Positions 1 to 5,392 of a DNA stretch of 5,392 bases are shown here, in pieces. The translations under genes were made by a program, and so were the position numbers. The stretch's first letter is position 1. Each line of letters opens with the position of its first letter. The notes under the pieces were generated by a model, which made no database searches, was not told the DNA's origin, and worked only from the letters and a program-made list of their open reading frames with translations. Source of the DNA: Flavobacterium sp. (GTDB taxonomy: Bacteria; Bacteroidota; Bacteroidia; Flavobacteriales; Flavobacteriaceae); assembly GCA_017989775.1 (NCBI GenBank), contig JAGNPF010000127.1:1-5392 (forward strand). Direction: 5' to 3'.

Positions 1-680
1 GCGGCACAAATCAATTGGGAAATCCCCTTTTGGCGCGTGATGCGTCCCACGAAAAGCACGAAAGGAATCTTGGGATCGATGCCATATTCCAGAAGCAATT
101 TTTCGTCAAAAGTCGGTTTGTAGAATTCCGGATCGATTCCGTTATGGATCACGGTCACTTTTTCGGGATTGACACCATAGGCTTCCACCACATCTTCCTT
201 CATTTGTTGGCTCACGGCAATGATTCCGTCTGCGGTGTTGTAAGCACTGTTTTCTATCCAACGCGACAGGAAATAGCCGTTGCCCAATTGTTCCACTTTC
301 CACGGGCGATGCGTTTCCAGACTGTGCGTGGTGAGAATCAAGGGCGATTGCAGCAATTCGCGGGTCATGATTCCAGCCAAATGCGTGTACCAAGTATGGC
401 AATGAATCACGTCGGCTTGGGGCGTGGCTTGCGACATTTCGACATTTCGGCTCATGTTGTGAAACATCTTGATGTGCGGATTGCTGTCGTCCACCATTTT
501 GGTCAAGGAAGAGTTGATTCCTTCGACGTGCATGCTTTCGGTATTCACGGATTGGTCGCCAAAACAACGCACTTCCACCTGTGCCAGCTTGGCCAATTCC
601 TGGCTTAAAAAATCGATATGTACGCCGGCTCCACCATAAATATGCGGAGGAAATTCATTGGTAAAAAGTGCTATTTTCAT
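1..680 (-). CDS. glgA: Glycogen synthase, GT4 family, actinobacterial GlgA/GlgM type (N-terminal part; 3' end beyond window)
   Basis: Cytoplasmic glycosyltransferase expected to use ADP-glucose for alpha-glucan (glycogen) synthesis. The ATG lies at 680-678 and 226 complete codons are visible, with the frame open to the left edge. By family length (about 400 residues) a little over half is present. The N-terminus begins MKIALFTNEFPP followed by a glycine-rich YGGAGVH loop (residues 15-21), the nucleotide-sugar-binding start of GT-B enzymes. Further matches are HCHTWYTHLAG (93-103), THSLETHRPWKVEQLG (118-133), IAVS (154-157), IHNGID (178-183) and GRITRQKG (212-219), whose Arg and Lys normally bind donor phosphates. 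These fit the Corynebacterium/Mycobacterium GlgA family, not classical GT5 bacterial starch synthase, whose N-terminus carries a KTGGL motif. In mycobacteria this family (GlgM) can make maltose-1-phosphate from ADP-glucose and glucose-1-phosphate; which reaction applies here is unknown. The start is 39 bases after the patatin stop on the same strand, so co-transcription is likely. Another GT4 sugar transferase is possible but less likely. Confidence 0.85.
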   Translation of the reverse strand, partial: MKIALFTNEFPPHIYGGAGVHIDFLSQELAKLAQVEVRCFGDQSVNTESMHVEGINSSLTKMVDDSNPHIKMFHNMSRNVEMSQATPQADVIHCHTWYTHLAGIMTRELLQSPLILTTHSLETHRPWKVEQLGNGYFLSRWIENSAYNTADGIIAVSQQMKEDVVEAYGVNPEKVTVIHNGIDPEFYKPTFDEKLLLEYGIDPKIPFVLFVGRITRQKGISQLICA

Positions 681-719
681 CTTTATGCTTTTTTTATGTT
701 AAAAAAAATCTTCTTTATT

Positions 720-2978
720 TTAGAATACGAACCCAATCTTGATGTGTGAATACATCCTGCCTATTTCGGGCGAATACATGGCAGTGAGTTCCATTGGCAA
801 AAAGCCCAAATTATACCCCAATCCCAACGAAAAACCATTGATGGATTTTACCGTGTTCGAATCCCAAGCCTTGGTCAAGGTACTGAAATTGTACACTCCA
901 GTATTCGCCCTTCCCATCAGGAACAAATCGCCCATAAAATTGTATTGCAATCCCAACATTCCCGAGGCCGTGGAAGCCGAATTGATTTGTTGTTCGTTCA
1001 AGCCCGCAAACACGACTTGCTGCCTGAACAATTGCTGGATGCCTCCCATATAGAAATTGTCCACGATAAATCCTTGCGAATGAAGACATACTCCCGACTG
1101 CAAGGTATAAAAAAGCGTCCATTTGGGATCAAGGGGATGGTATTGGGAAAAATTGACCAAGAATTTGTAATAATCATCCGCCTTGTCGACAAACCCTGAA
1201 ACATCCACATCAGGATTGCCATTGGCAGGAGAATACAATATGTCGGCCCTTCGATGAAAAACCACTCCCGCTTGGGCAGAAAAAGTGTAACCGCGAGTGG
1301 GAAAATGGGGACGGTCGATGGTCGTGGCTTCCGAAGACAGATAGCCATAGTAGTTGCTTGAAAATCCGTCAAAAGAATCGGTGCTGATGACATCTGGCGA
1401 GAATTTATTCTTCTGGTAACTCATTCCTGCCGACAAAATCCAGTCGTTGTTCAAAACTCGGGTATAATTCAAATCCAATTGCGAATATTTGACGCTGTAC
1501 ACAAAGAGTTTTTGCGAGCCATCGTATCGATTCAAGGGAAGATTTTGCCGTTCCCAACTAAGGTTGAAATAATTGTTGGCCTTGGGTCCGAATATCTGTC
1601 GGTGTTCGAGCAAGGTCCTGAAGTTTTCGCCCAAGGCAAATTTGGCAAAGGTTCTCGATTTTTTGAGCAACAAATCCCTCGAGGTCAAATTGAGCAACAA
1701 GGCAGCTCCCGTATAGGAATGAAACGACAATCCAAATTTCATCTGGGTCAACAACTTTTCATCCACCTTGCAGATTAGTTTGGCGTGACCTTCGGTGGTA
1801 GGTTCCAACGAATAATAGATATTGTCGTAATAACGGCTGGAGAAAGCTTTTCGGAAACCATCGTTTATTTGTTTGGCGGTATAGGTGTTTCCAGCTTTTA
1901 TCTGGAGTTTTTCCATCAACAAACTTTGGCTAGTTTTTTCTATTCCTTCAAAAATGATTTCGTCAATCACGATGTTTTCCACTTTCGGCAAGCGATTATT
2001 GGAATCATAAGCAACAGGATGTTTGGCATTCAAGGAATCGGCCAGTTTCTTGAAATAAGGATAATACAATTTCCCGATTTTGTCCCCGATATCCATGATG
2101 GAATCCGTGGAATCAAAACTGCCGGCACTGTATTTTTCCAATGGCGGTTCAATCACGAGATCGCAAAGTTTTTTTTCTTCAACCAAATCGTCGGCATCGC
2201 GATATTGGGTAATTTGATAAAAAACATCCAACACGTTGTTCAGTTTCGAAATATCGGGAAGTCCCGTAAACAGGTTCACGCCAATCACGACATCGGCTCC
2301 CATTTCCTTGATGTCTTTCACGGGAAAATTTCGAACGATGTCACCATCAACCAACTTGGTTTTTTCATAATCAACGGCGGTAAAAACACTGGGAATGGCC
2401 ATACTCGAACGAACAGCGGTAACAATGTCCCCTTTCGAAAGCACAACAGGCTTGCCATTGGACAAATCGACGGCGATACATTTGAAGGGAATATTGAACT
2501 TTGAAAAATCCTTGACGTTGTAAACAGGCAGAAACATCCTGTTCAAGACCAACCAAAGTTCCTGCGAATCGATTAATCCCGTTGAAAATTGGGGTTTCAA
2601 TTTTTTTACCCCTATTTCGGCGGAATACTGGCCGTATTCGTCTTTTTCGTCAATGCTAACGTGTTTATATACTGGCTTGCCACTCAATAGTTCGTCCCAA
2701 TTTAGCTTTTTGGTTATGTCTTCGATTTGTTTTCCGGTATATCCAACAGAATACAAACCTCCGATGATGCTTCCCATACTGGTTCCCGTCACATAATCTA
2801 TCTTGAGTCCGGCACTGTCAATGGCCTTCAATACCCCAATGTGGGCAATGCCTTTGGCTCCTCCTCCACTCAAAACCAATCCCACTTTTGGGCGTTGTGC
2901 CCAGACAGAAGTTGCGGAAAGCAGCACTAAAAAGAAACAAATCAGAAATCTTTTTTGGGAGAGTAGTTTTTTTTTCAT
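720..2978 (-). CDS. Patatin-like phospholipase with POTRA domain and C-terminal outer-membrane beta-barrel (type Vd-like)
   Basis: Predicted outer-membrane lipolytic enzyme of 752 residues. Residues 1-27 are a Sec signal peptide: lysine-rich start, hydrophobic core, then a SVWAQ cleavage region. The patatin domain spans about 30-320. It shows the oxyanion-loop motif SGGGAKG (37-43), nucleophile elbow GTSMG with Ser67, the conserved RSSMAIP segment (190-196) and DGD with catalytic Asp211, so the Ser-Asp dyad is intact. A POTRA-like domain follows at about 335-406 (IIFEGIEKTSQSLLMEKL, AGNTYTAKQINDGFRKAF). From about 410 to the end the sequence has alternating aromatic/polar beta-strands typical of the Omp85/BamA-type surface-antigen barrel, ending in phenylalanine. 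The same domain order occurs in PlpD/FplA-type (type Vd) autotransporters. Family knowledge suggests phospholipase A or lysophospholipase activity; the substrate, and whether the lipase faces the periplasm or the outside, cannot be read here. It is separated from the upstream msr gene by a terminator and probably co-transcribed with glgA downstream. No clear promoter or Shine-Dalgarno sequence is visible. Confidence 0.93.
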   Translation of the reverse strand: MKKKLLSQKRFLICFFLVLLSATSVWAQRPKVGLVLSGGGAKGIAHIGVLKAIDSAGLKIDYVTGTSMGSIIGGLYSVGYTGKQIEDITKKLNWDELLSGKPVYKHVSIDEKDEYGQYSAEIGVKKLKPQFSTGLIDSQELWLVLNRMFLPVYNVKDFSKFNIPFKCIAVDLSNGKPVVLSKGDIVTAVRSSMAIPSVFTAVDYEKTKLVDGDIVRNFPVKDIKEMGADVVIGVNLFTGLPDISKLNNVLDVFYQITQYRDADDLVEEKKLCDLVIEPPLEKYSAGSFDSTDSIMDIGDKIGKLYYPYFKKLADSLNAKHPVAYDSNNRLPKVENIVIDEIIFEGIEKTSQSLLMEKLQIKAGNTYTAKQINDGFRKAFSSRYYDNIYYSLEPTTEGHAKLICKVDEKLLTQMKFGLSFHSYTGAALLLNLTSRDLLLKKSRTFAKFALGENFRTLLEHRQIFGPKANNYFNLSWERQNLPLNRYDGSQKLFVYSVKYSQLDLNYTRVLNNDWILSAGMSYQKNKFSPDVISTDSFDGFSSNYYGYLSSEATTIDRPHFPTRGYTFSAQAGVVFHRRADILYSPANGNPDVDVSGFVDKADDYYKFLVNFSQYHPLDPKWTLFYTLQSGVCLHSQGFIVDNFYMGGIQQLFRQQVVFAGLNEQQINSASTASGMLGLQYNFMGDLFLMGRANTGVYNFSTLTKAWDSNTVKSINGFSLGLGYNLGFLPMELTAMYSPEIGRMYSHIKIGFVF
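2967..2975 (-). repeat. Homopolymeric A9 tract directly after the patatin start codon
   Basis: Nine consecutive A residues on the coding strand form codons 2-4 (Lys-Lys-Lys) of the patatin-barrel gene, directly following ATG. A one-base slip would frameshift the gene from codon 5. The tract also serves simply as the positively charged start of the signal peptide, which is the ordinary explanation. Confidence 0.6.
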
Positions 2979-3168
2979 TTAGCTGTTTTTAAGACGACGA
3001 AGATGTTTTAAAATCATTTATTGAGAAGCTTAGCTAAAAACAGAAGATGGATCCAATCTATTCAAAAAATAATTTAAGTAAATATATGTGATTTACCTGA
3101 TATAGAAAATATTTATTTATCACTATTTTCAAGAAAGAAAAACAATAGTTTACGTTTGTACCATCCAT
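2979..3168. other. Non-coding 5' region of the patatin gene
   Basis: About 190 very A/T-rich bases lie between the msr terminator and the patatin start; no gene is visible. The patatin promoter must lie here if the terminator is efficient. The nearest match to the Bacteroidota -7 element on the minus strand is TATTTTTTG at 3071-3063, which has one base too many for TAnnTTTG and no TTTG at a good distance upstream, so I do not call it a promoter. Two weak inverted repeats are present: CTGTTTTTA (2983-2991) with TAAAAACAG (3035-3043), and GAAAATA (3105-3111) with TATTTTC (3124-3130). Neither has a G/C-rich stem or a U-run, so neither looks like a terminator. Confidence 0.6.
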
Positions 3169-3198
3169 AAAAAAAACCGGAAATCGCTTTCCGGTTTT
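3169..3198 (-). terminator. Rho-independent terminator of the msr gene
   Basis: A perfect 11-base inverted repeat, AAAACCGGAAA (3173-3183) and TTTCCGGTTTT (3188-3198), flanks a four-base loop. Read on the minus strand, the hairpin begins 13 bases after the msr stop codon and runs into eight consecutive T residues (3176-3169), the classical intrinsic terminator layout. On the plus strand there is no extended T-run after the stem, so it should act mainly in the msr direction. It insulates the patatin gene from msr transcription. Confidence 0.9.
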
Positions 3199-3211
3199 AC
3201 AATCCATTTCA

Positions 3212-4309
3212 TTATTGTTTTTTCAATCGAGTCTTGAAAATCTTTTCGAATTTTTCTATTTTCGGTTGGATTACCATTTGGCAATACGGTTCGCTTTTGT
3301 TGTTTTCGTAGTAGTTTTGATGATAATCTTCGGCAACGTAAAACTCGGCAAGTGGCTCCAGAGTGGTCACAACCGGATTTTTATACACCTTTTCGGCGTT
3401 CAACTGGTCTATGATGGATTGAGCCGCTTGTTTTTGTTTTTCATCTTTATAAAAAATCGCCGAACGATATTGGGTCCCCACATCAGCACCCTGTCGATTG
3501 AGCGTTGTCGGGTCGTGAACGGTAAAAAACACCTGAAATATTTCATCGAGATTGGTCTTGGTCTTGTCATAGGCAATTTGCACCACTTCGGCATGACCCG
3601 TGGTTCCGGAACAAACTTCCTCATAAGTCGGATGGGCAACATTTCCTCCAGTGAATCCAGAAACCACCGACTTCACGCCGTCCAGGTTTTCGTAAACCGC
3701 TTCAACACACCAGTAGCAACCGCCTCCAAGCGTGATGGTTTCCAAATTGTTTTTGTCCACGCTTGCCATCATCACTTTTTCGGGAACAAAATCCAGCGCA
3801 ATGGAATTCATGCAGTATCTTTTGCCTGTTGGAGCCGGCCCATCGTCAAAAAGATGCCCCAAATGTCCGTCACATCTGCCGCAAAGCGCCTCGATTCTCC
3901 TCATTCCATAAGAGTTGTCTTCTTTATAGACCACGCTGTTTTTGTTTTCTTGTTCAAAAAAACTGGGCCAACCGCAACTACTGGCAAATTTCTGGTCGGA
4001 TCGAAACAATTTGTTCCCGCAAGCCGCACAATAATAAGTGCCTTTGGCATCCAAATCCCAAAGTTTTCCCGTGAAAGCCCTTTCGGTGTCGGCATTTCTG
4101 GAAACGGCATACAAATCGGGCGACAATACTTTTTTCCATTCGGCATCGGAAACGTTCAATTTTGTTGTGTCGGTATTCGAATAATAAGGATTTCCGGGTT
4201 TGTTGATGGTGTTCTCCATGGCTGTTGTTTTTGGTTTTTTAGTTGATTGTCCGCAGGCATTCAATGTGAATAACGACAGTATCATCAAATAATTAAAAAT
4301 AGTTCTCAT
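3212..4309 (-). CDS. msrBA: Lipoprotein methionine sulfoxide reductase, fused MsrB-MsrA
   Basis: Bifunctional repair enzyme of 365 residues that reduces methionine-R-sulfoxide (MsrB part) and methionine-S-sulfoxide (MsrA part). Residues 1-19 are a lipoprotein signal peptide with lipobox LNAC (modified Cys19), so it should be membrane-anchored in the envelope; no acidic surface-export signal follows the cysteine, suggesting a periplasmic face. The MsrB domain spans about 52-180: zinc cysteines CAAC (94, 97) and CGRC (143, 146), SSCGWPSFF with probable resolving Cys112, HLGHLFDDG (149-157) and RYCMN with catalytic Cys166. The MsrA domain spans about 190-350: GGGCYWC with catalytic Cys198, FTGG (219-222), PTYEEVCSGTTGHAE (227-241), HDPTTLNRQGADVGTQYRS (265-283) and PYC with Cys343. 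Cys201 or Cys343 could be the MsrA resolving cysteine. The frame is open upstream to an ATG at 4438, but the ATG at 4309 starts the signal peptide exactly and is preferred. A terminator follows; idi is divergent. Confidence 0.95.
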   Translation of the reverse strand: MRTIFNYLMILSLFTLNACGQSTKKPKTTAMENTINKPGNPYYSNTDTTKLNVSDAEWKKVLSPDLYAVSRNADTERAFTGKLWDLDAKGTYYCAACGNKLFRSDQKFASSCGWPSFFEQENKNSVVYKEDNSYGMRRIEALCGRCDGHLGHLFDDGPAPTGKRYCMNSIALDFVPEKVMMASVDKNNLETITLGGGCYWCVEAVYENLDGVKSVVSGFTGGNVAHPTYEEVCSGTTGHAEVVQIAYDKTKTNLDEIFQVFFTVHDPTTLNRQGADVGTQYRSAIFYKDEKQKQAAQSIIDQLNAEKVYKNPVVTTLEPLAEFYVAEDYHQNYYENNKSEPYCQMVIQPKIEKFEKIFKTRLKKQ

Positions 4310-4331
4310 GGTAATCTCGTTTGGATTCTGT

Positions 4332-4341
4332 GTAAATTTAC
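4332..4341. promoter_or_regulatory. Perfect 10-base palindrome upstream of msrBA
   Basis: GTAAATTTAC is a perfect palindrome whose near edge is 22 bases upstream of the msrBA ATG. Its core TAAATTTA is one base from the Bacteroidota -7 element TAnnTTTG on the minus strand, but the nearest upstream TTTG is only about 13 bases away, shorter than the usual spacing. It could be a -7 element, an operator, or chance in A/T-rich DNA. Confidence 0.25.
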
Positions 4342-4449
4342 GATACAAATGCACAAAAAAACAGAATAGGATTTGCAAAAAAATCCCATTTAAGGAAAGT
4401 TTAACGATTGTTGCAATTTCAAAAATCGGACTTCCCAATTCTTTTTTCG

Positions 4450-4457
4450 TATTTTTG
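4450..4457 (+). promoter_or_regulatory. Candidate Bacteroidota -7 promoter element for idi
   Basis: TATTTTTG matches the Bacteroidota -7 consensus TAnnTTTG exactly and ends 17 bases before the idi ATG, implying a leader of roughly ten bases. No TTTG/TTG -33 element is found 17-23 bases upstream; the closest TTG pair (4408-4413) is too far away. The call therefore rests on the -7 match and its position alone. Confidence 0.4.
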
Positions 4458-4474
4458 GCAAGCTAAAATAGATT

Positions 4475-5002
4475 ATGAAAGAAGAGAATGTAATATTGGT
4501 CAACACAAATGACGAGCAAATTGGCCTGATGCCCAAAATGGAAGCCCACGAGAAAGCAGTCTTGCACCGGGCATTTTCGGTTTTTGTATTGAATGAGAAA
4601 AACGAGATAATGCTTCAACAACGGGCAAGCCACAAGTATCATTCCCCTTTGTTGTGGACAAACACCTGTTGCAGCCACCAGCGCGACGGCGAGACCAATC
4701 TACAGGCAGGAAACCGCCGATTGCAGGAGGAAATGGGCTTTGAAACCGAGCTGAAGGAATTGTTCCATTTTATATACAAAGCGCCATTCGACAACGGTTT
4801 GACCGAACACGAACTCGACCACGTCATGATTGGTTATTACAATGGCGAACCCAAAATAAATCCAGAAGAAGTGGAAAATTGGAAATGGATGGGCATCGAA
4901 GAAGTGCAAAAGGACATGCAATCACATCCGGAAGTGTACACGGTTTGGTTCAAGATTATTTTTGACGAATTTTATCATTTCTTGGAAGAACATACCATTT
5001 AA
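4475..5002 (+). CDS. idi: Isopentenyl-diphosphate delta-isomerase, type 1 (Nudix family)
   Basis: Cytoplasmic enzyme of 175 residues, normal length for bacterial type 1 Idi, that interconverts isopentenyl and dimethylallyl diphosphate for isoprenoid synthesis. The active site is complete by comparison with the E. coli enzyme. Metal-ligand histidines are His25 and His31 (EAHEKAVLHRAF). The catalytic cysteine is Cys66 within WTNTCCSH (61-68), with metal ligand His68. EHELDHV (111-117) supplies acid/base and metal residues Glu111 and Glu113. A degenerate Nudix box runs about 72-89 (GETNLQAGNRRLQEEMGF), and ENWKWM (134-139) gives the conserved tryptophan region. The cysteine is doubled (Cys65-Cys66), where E. 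coli has Val-Cys. No Shine-Dalgarno is seen; the ATG at 4475 begins the recognisable family N-terminus and lies 17 bases after a -7-like element. It is divergent from msrBA and 75 bases upstream of the pterin synthase gene on the same strand. Type 1 Idi is required in mevalonate-pathway organisms and accessory in MEP-pathway ones; the window does not show which pathway is used. Confidence 0.96.
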   Translation: MKEENVILVNTNDEQIGLMPKMEAHEKAVLHRAFSVFVLNEKNEIMLQQRASHKYHSPLLWTNTCCSHQRDGETNLQAGNRRLQEEMGFETELKELFHFIYKAPFDNGLTEHELDHVMIGYYNGEPKINPEEVENWKWMGIEEVQKDMQSHPEVYTVWFKIIFDEFYHFLEEHTI

Positions 5003-5040
5003 GATCGCAGATTTGAGATAACAGAATGCAGAAATTCAAA

Positions 5041-5074
5041 AAAATCTAAAATCAGAAATCCAAAATCTAAAATC
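5041..5074. repeat. Short intergenic direct repeat, AAAATCTAAAATC family
   Basis: Two perfect copies of AAAATCTAAAATC (5041-5053 and 5062-5074) are separated by AGAAATCC, itself a variant of the unit. The tract fills the space between idi and the pterin synthase gene, ending four bases before the ATG. Just upstream, GCAGATTTGAGAT (5007-5019) looks like a diverged, partly inverse-complementary piece, and AGATTT/AAATCT could pair weakly. From general knowledge, tracts with this word pattern recur between genes in flavobacterial genomes and produce spurious small frames rich in ILDF on the opposite strand. No terminator or promoter is evident in the gap. Confidence 0.7.
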
Positions 5075-5077
5075 ACC

Positions 5078-5392
5078 ATGAAAGTAACCCTATCCAGAAA
5101 AGCACATTTCAACGCAGCCCATCGATTGTATCGAAAAGATTGGACTTTCGAGCAAAACGAGGCTGTTTTTGGCAAATGCAACAATCCCAATTTTCACGGA
5201 CACAACTACGAATTAATCGTCAGCGTAACCGGAAAAATCAATCCCGAAACCGGCTACGTCATGGATGTCAAGGATTTGAGCGACTTGATTTTGGAAGAGG
5301 TGGAAAAACCTTTTGACCATAAAAACCTGAACCTGGACGTTCCCGAATTTGAAAATCTGAATCCAACTGCCGAAAACATCGTGGTCGTGATT
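5078..5392 (+). CDS. 6-pyruvoyl-tetrahydropterin synthase / QueD family enzyme (N-terminal part; 3' end beyond window)
   Basis: The ATG at 5078 opens a frame with 105 codons to the right edge; family members are about 120-145 residues, so most of the protein is present. This T-fold enzyme acts on 7,8-dihydroneopterin triphosphate, giving 6-pyruvoyl-tetrahydropterin (biopterin route) or 6-carboxy-tetrahydropterin (QueD, queuosine route). Zinc ligands are His15 (AAHRL), His40 and His42 (HGHNY). The catalytic cysteine is Cys34 in FGKCNNPNFHGHNYEL, and FDHKNLNLDVPEF (79-91) carries the catalytic Asp80-His81 pair; TAEN (97-100) is also conserved. The spacing CX5HGH and the GKCNNPN and DHKNL(N/D)xDVP blocks resemble mammalian PTPS, whereas typical bacterial QueD has CX3HGH. 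The conserved C-terminal glutamate lies outside the window. It follows idi by 75 bases on the same strand with no visible terminator, so read-through is possible. The family is certain; the choice between biopterin-type and queuosine-type function is open. Confidence 0.92.
   Translation, partial: MKVTLSRKAHFNAAHRLYRKDWTFEQNEAVFGKCNNPNFHGHNYELIVSVTGKINPETGYVMDVKDLSDLILEEVEKPFDHKNLNLDVPEFENLNPTAENIVVVI

Noticed and set aside
15..608. A 197-codon open frame on the plus strand at the left edge
   Set aside because: It is antisense to the partial glycogen synthase, whose family match covers the same bases on the minus strand.
1785..2504. A 239-codon open frame on the plus strand across the patatin gene
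   Set aside because: It is antisense to the patatin catalytic domain and POTRA region. The Phe/Ile/His-rich translation is what reverse-complement reading of a real gene gives.
2983..3043. Inverted repeat CTGTTTTTA / TAAAAACAG in the patatin leader, considered as a riboswitch or operator
   Set aside because: The nine-base arms are A/T-rich and 43 bases apart, with no conserved riboswitch core recognised.
3215..4246. A 343-codon open frame on the plus strand across the msr gene
   Set aside because: It lies antisense to a gene with complete MsrB and MsrA catalytic motifs, and its translation has no recognisable motif. Long antisense frames arise from codon bias.
4310..4438. N-terminal extension of msrBA to the ATG at 4438
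   Set aside because: It would add 43 residues before a perfect lipoprotein signal peptide and would run almost to the idi promoter region. The ATG at 4309 fits far better.
4999..5190. A 63-codon minus-strand frame rich in ILDF across the idi-pterin gap
   Set aside because: It arises from the AAAATCTAAAATC repeat tract and runs antisense to the pterin synthase gene. Such repeat-derived frames are spurious.
1..5392. Search for a mobile element, CRISPR array, tRNA/rRNA gene, defence system or toxin-antitoxin pair
   Set aside because: Nothing of these kinds is visible. The window is filled by five recognisable enzyme genes with short gaps, so I do not claim a novel system.

Overview
The window looks like ordinary chromosomal DNA from a member of the Bacteroidota, most likely a Flavobacterium-like Flavobacteriia. 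Several things point there. Start codons lack Shine-Dalgarno sequences and sit behind A/T-rich leaders. One promoter-like element fits the Bacteroidota -7 consensus TAnnTTTG. The only lipoprotein has a Bacteroidota-style N-terminus. A short intergenic tract of AAAATCTAAAATC repeats is of a kind common between flavobacterial genes. Base composition is moderately A/T rich. The assignment is inference from these traits, not from a database match.

Layout: five genes, two of them cut by the window edges. On the minus strand, reading right to left, are a lipoprotein methionine sulfoxide reductase with fused MsrB and MsrA domains (3212-4309), its intrinsic terminator (3169-3198), a patatin-POTRA-beta-barrel outer-membrane protein (720-2978), and 39 bases further on the first 226 codons of a GT4 glycogen synthase of the actinobacterial GlgA/GlgM type (1-680, continuing past the left edge). 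On the plus strand are idi, a type 1 isopentenyl-diphosphate isomerase (4475-5002), and the first 105 codons of a 6-pyruvoyl-tetrahydropterin synthase family enzyme (5078-5392, continuing past the right edge). The divergent msr/idi intergenic region (4310-4474) should carry promoters in both directions.

How the genes relate: this is a housekeeping neighbourhood, not one pathway. The Msr lipoprotein repairs oxidised methionines in the cell envelope. The patatin-barrel protein is a predicted outer-membrane lipolytic enzyme. The glycogen synthase uses ADP-glucose for storage polysaccharide. Idi interconverts IPP and DMAPP for isoprenoids. The pterin synthase acts on dihydroneopterin triphosphate. 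The msr terminator separates msr from the patatin gene. The patatin and glycogen synthase genes are probably co-transcribed, and idi and the pterin synthase may be.

I found no mobile element, CRISPR array, RNA gene, toxin-antitoxin pair or convincing new system. The points most worth a second look are the eukaryote-like CX5HGH active site of the pterin synthase, the actinobacterial-type glycogen synthase in a Bacteroidota genome, the type Vd-like architecture of the patatin protein, and the repeat tract between idi and the pterin gene.
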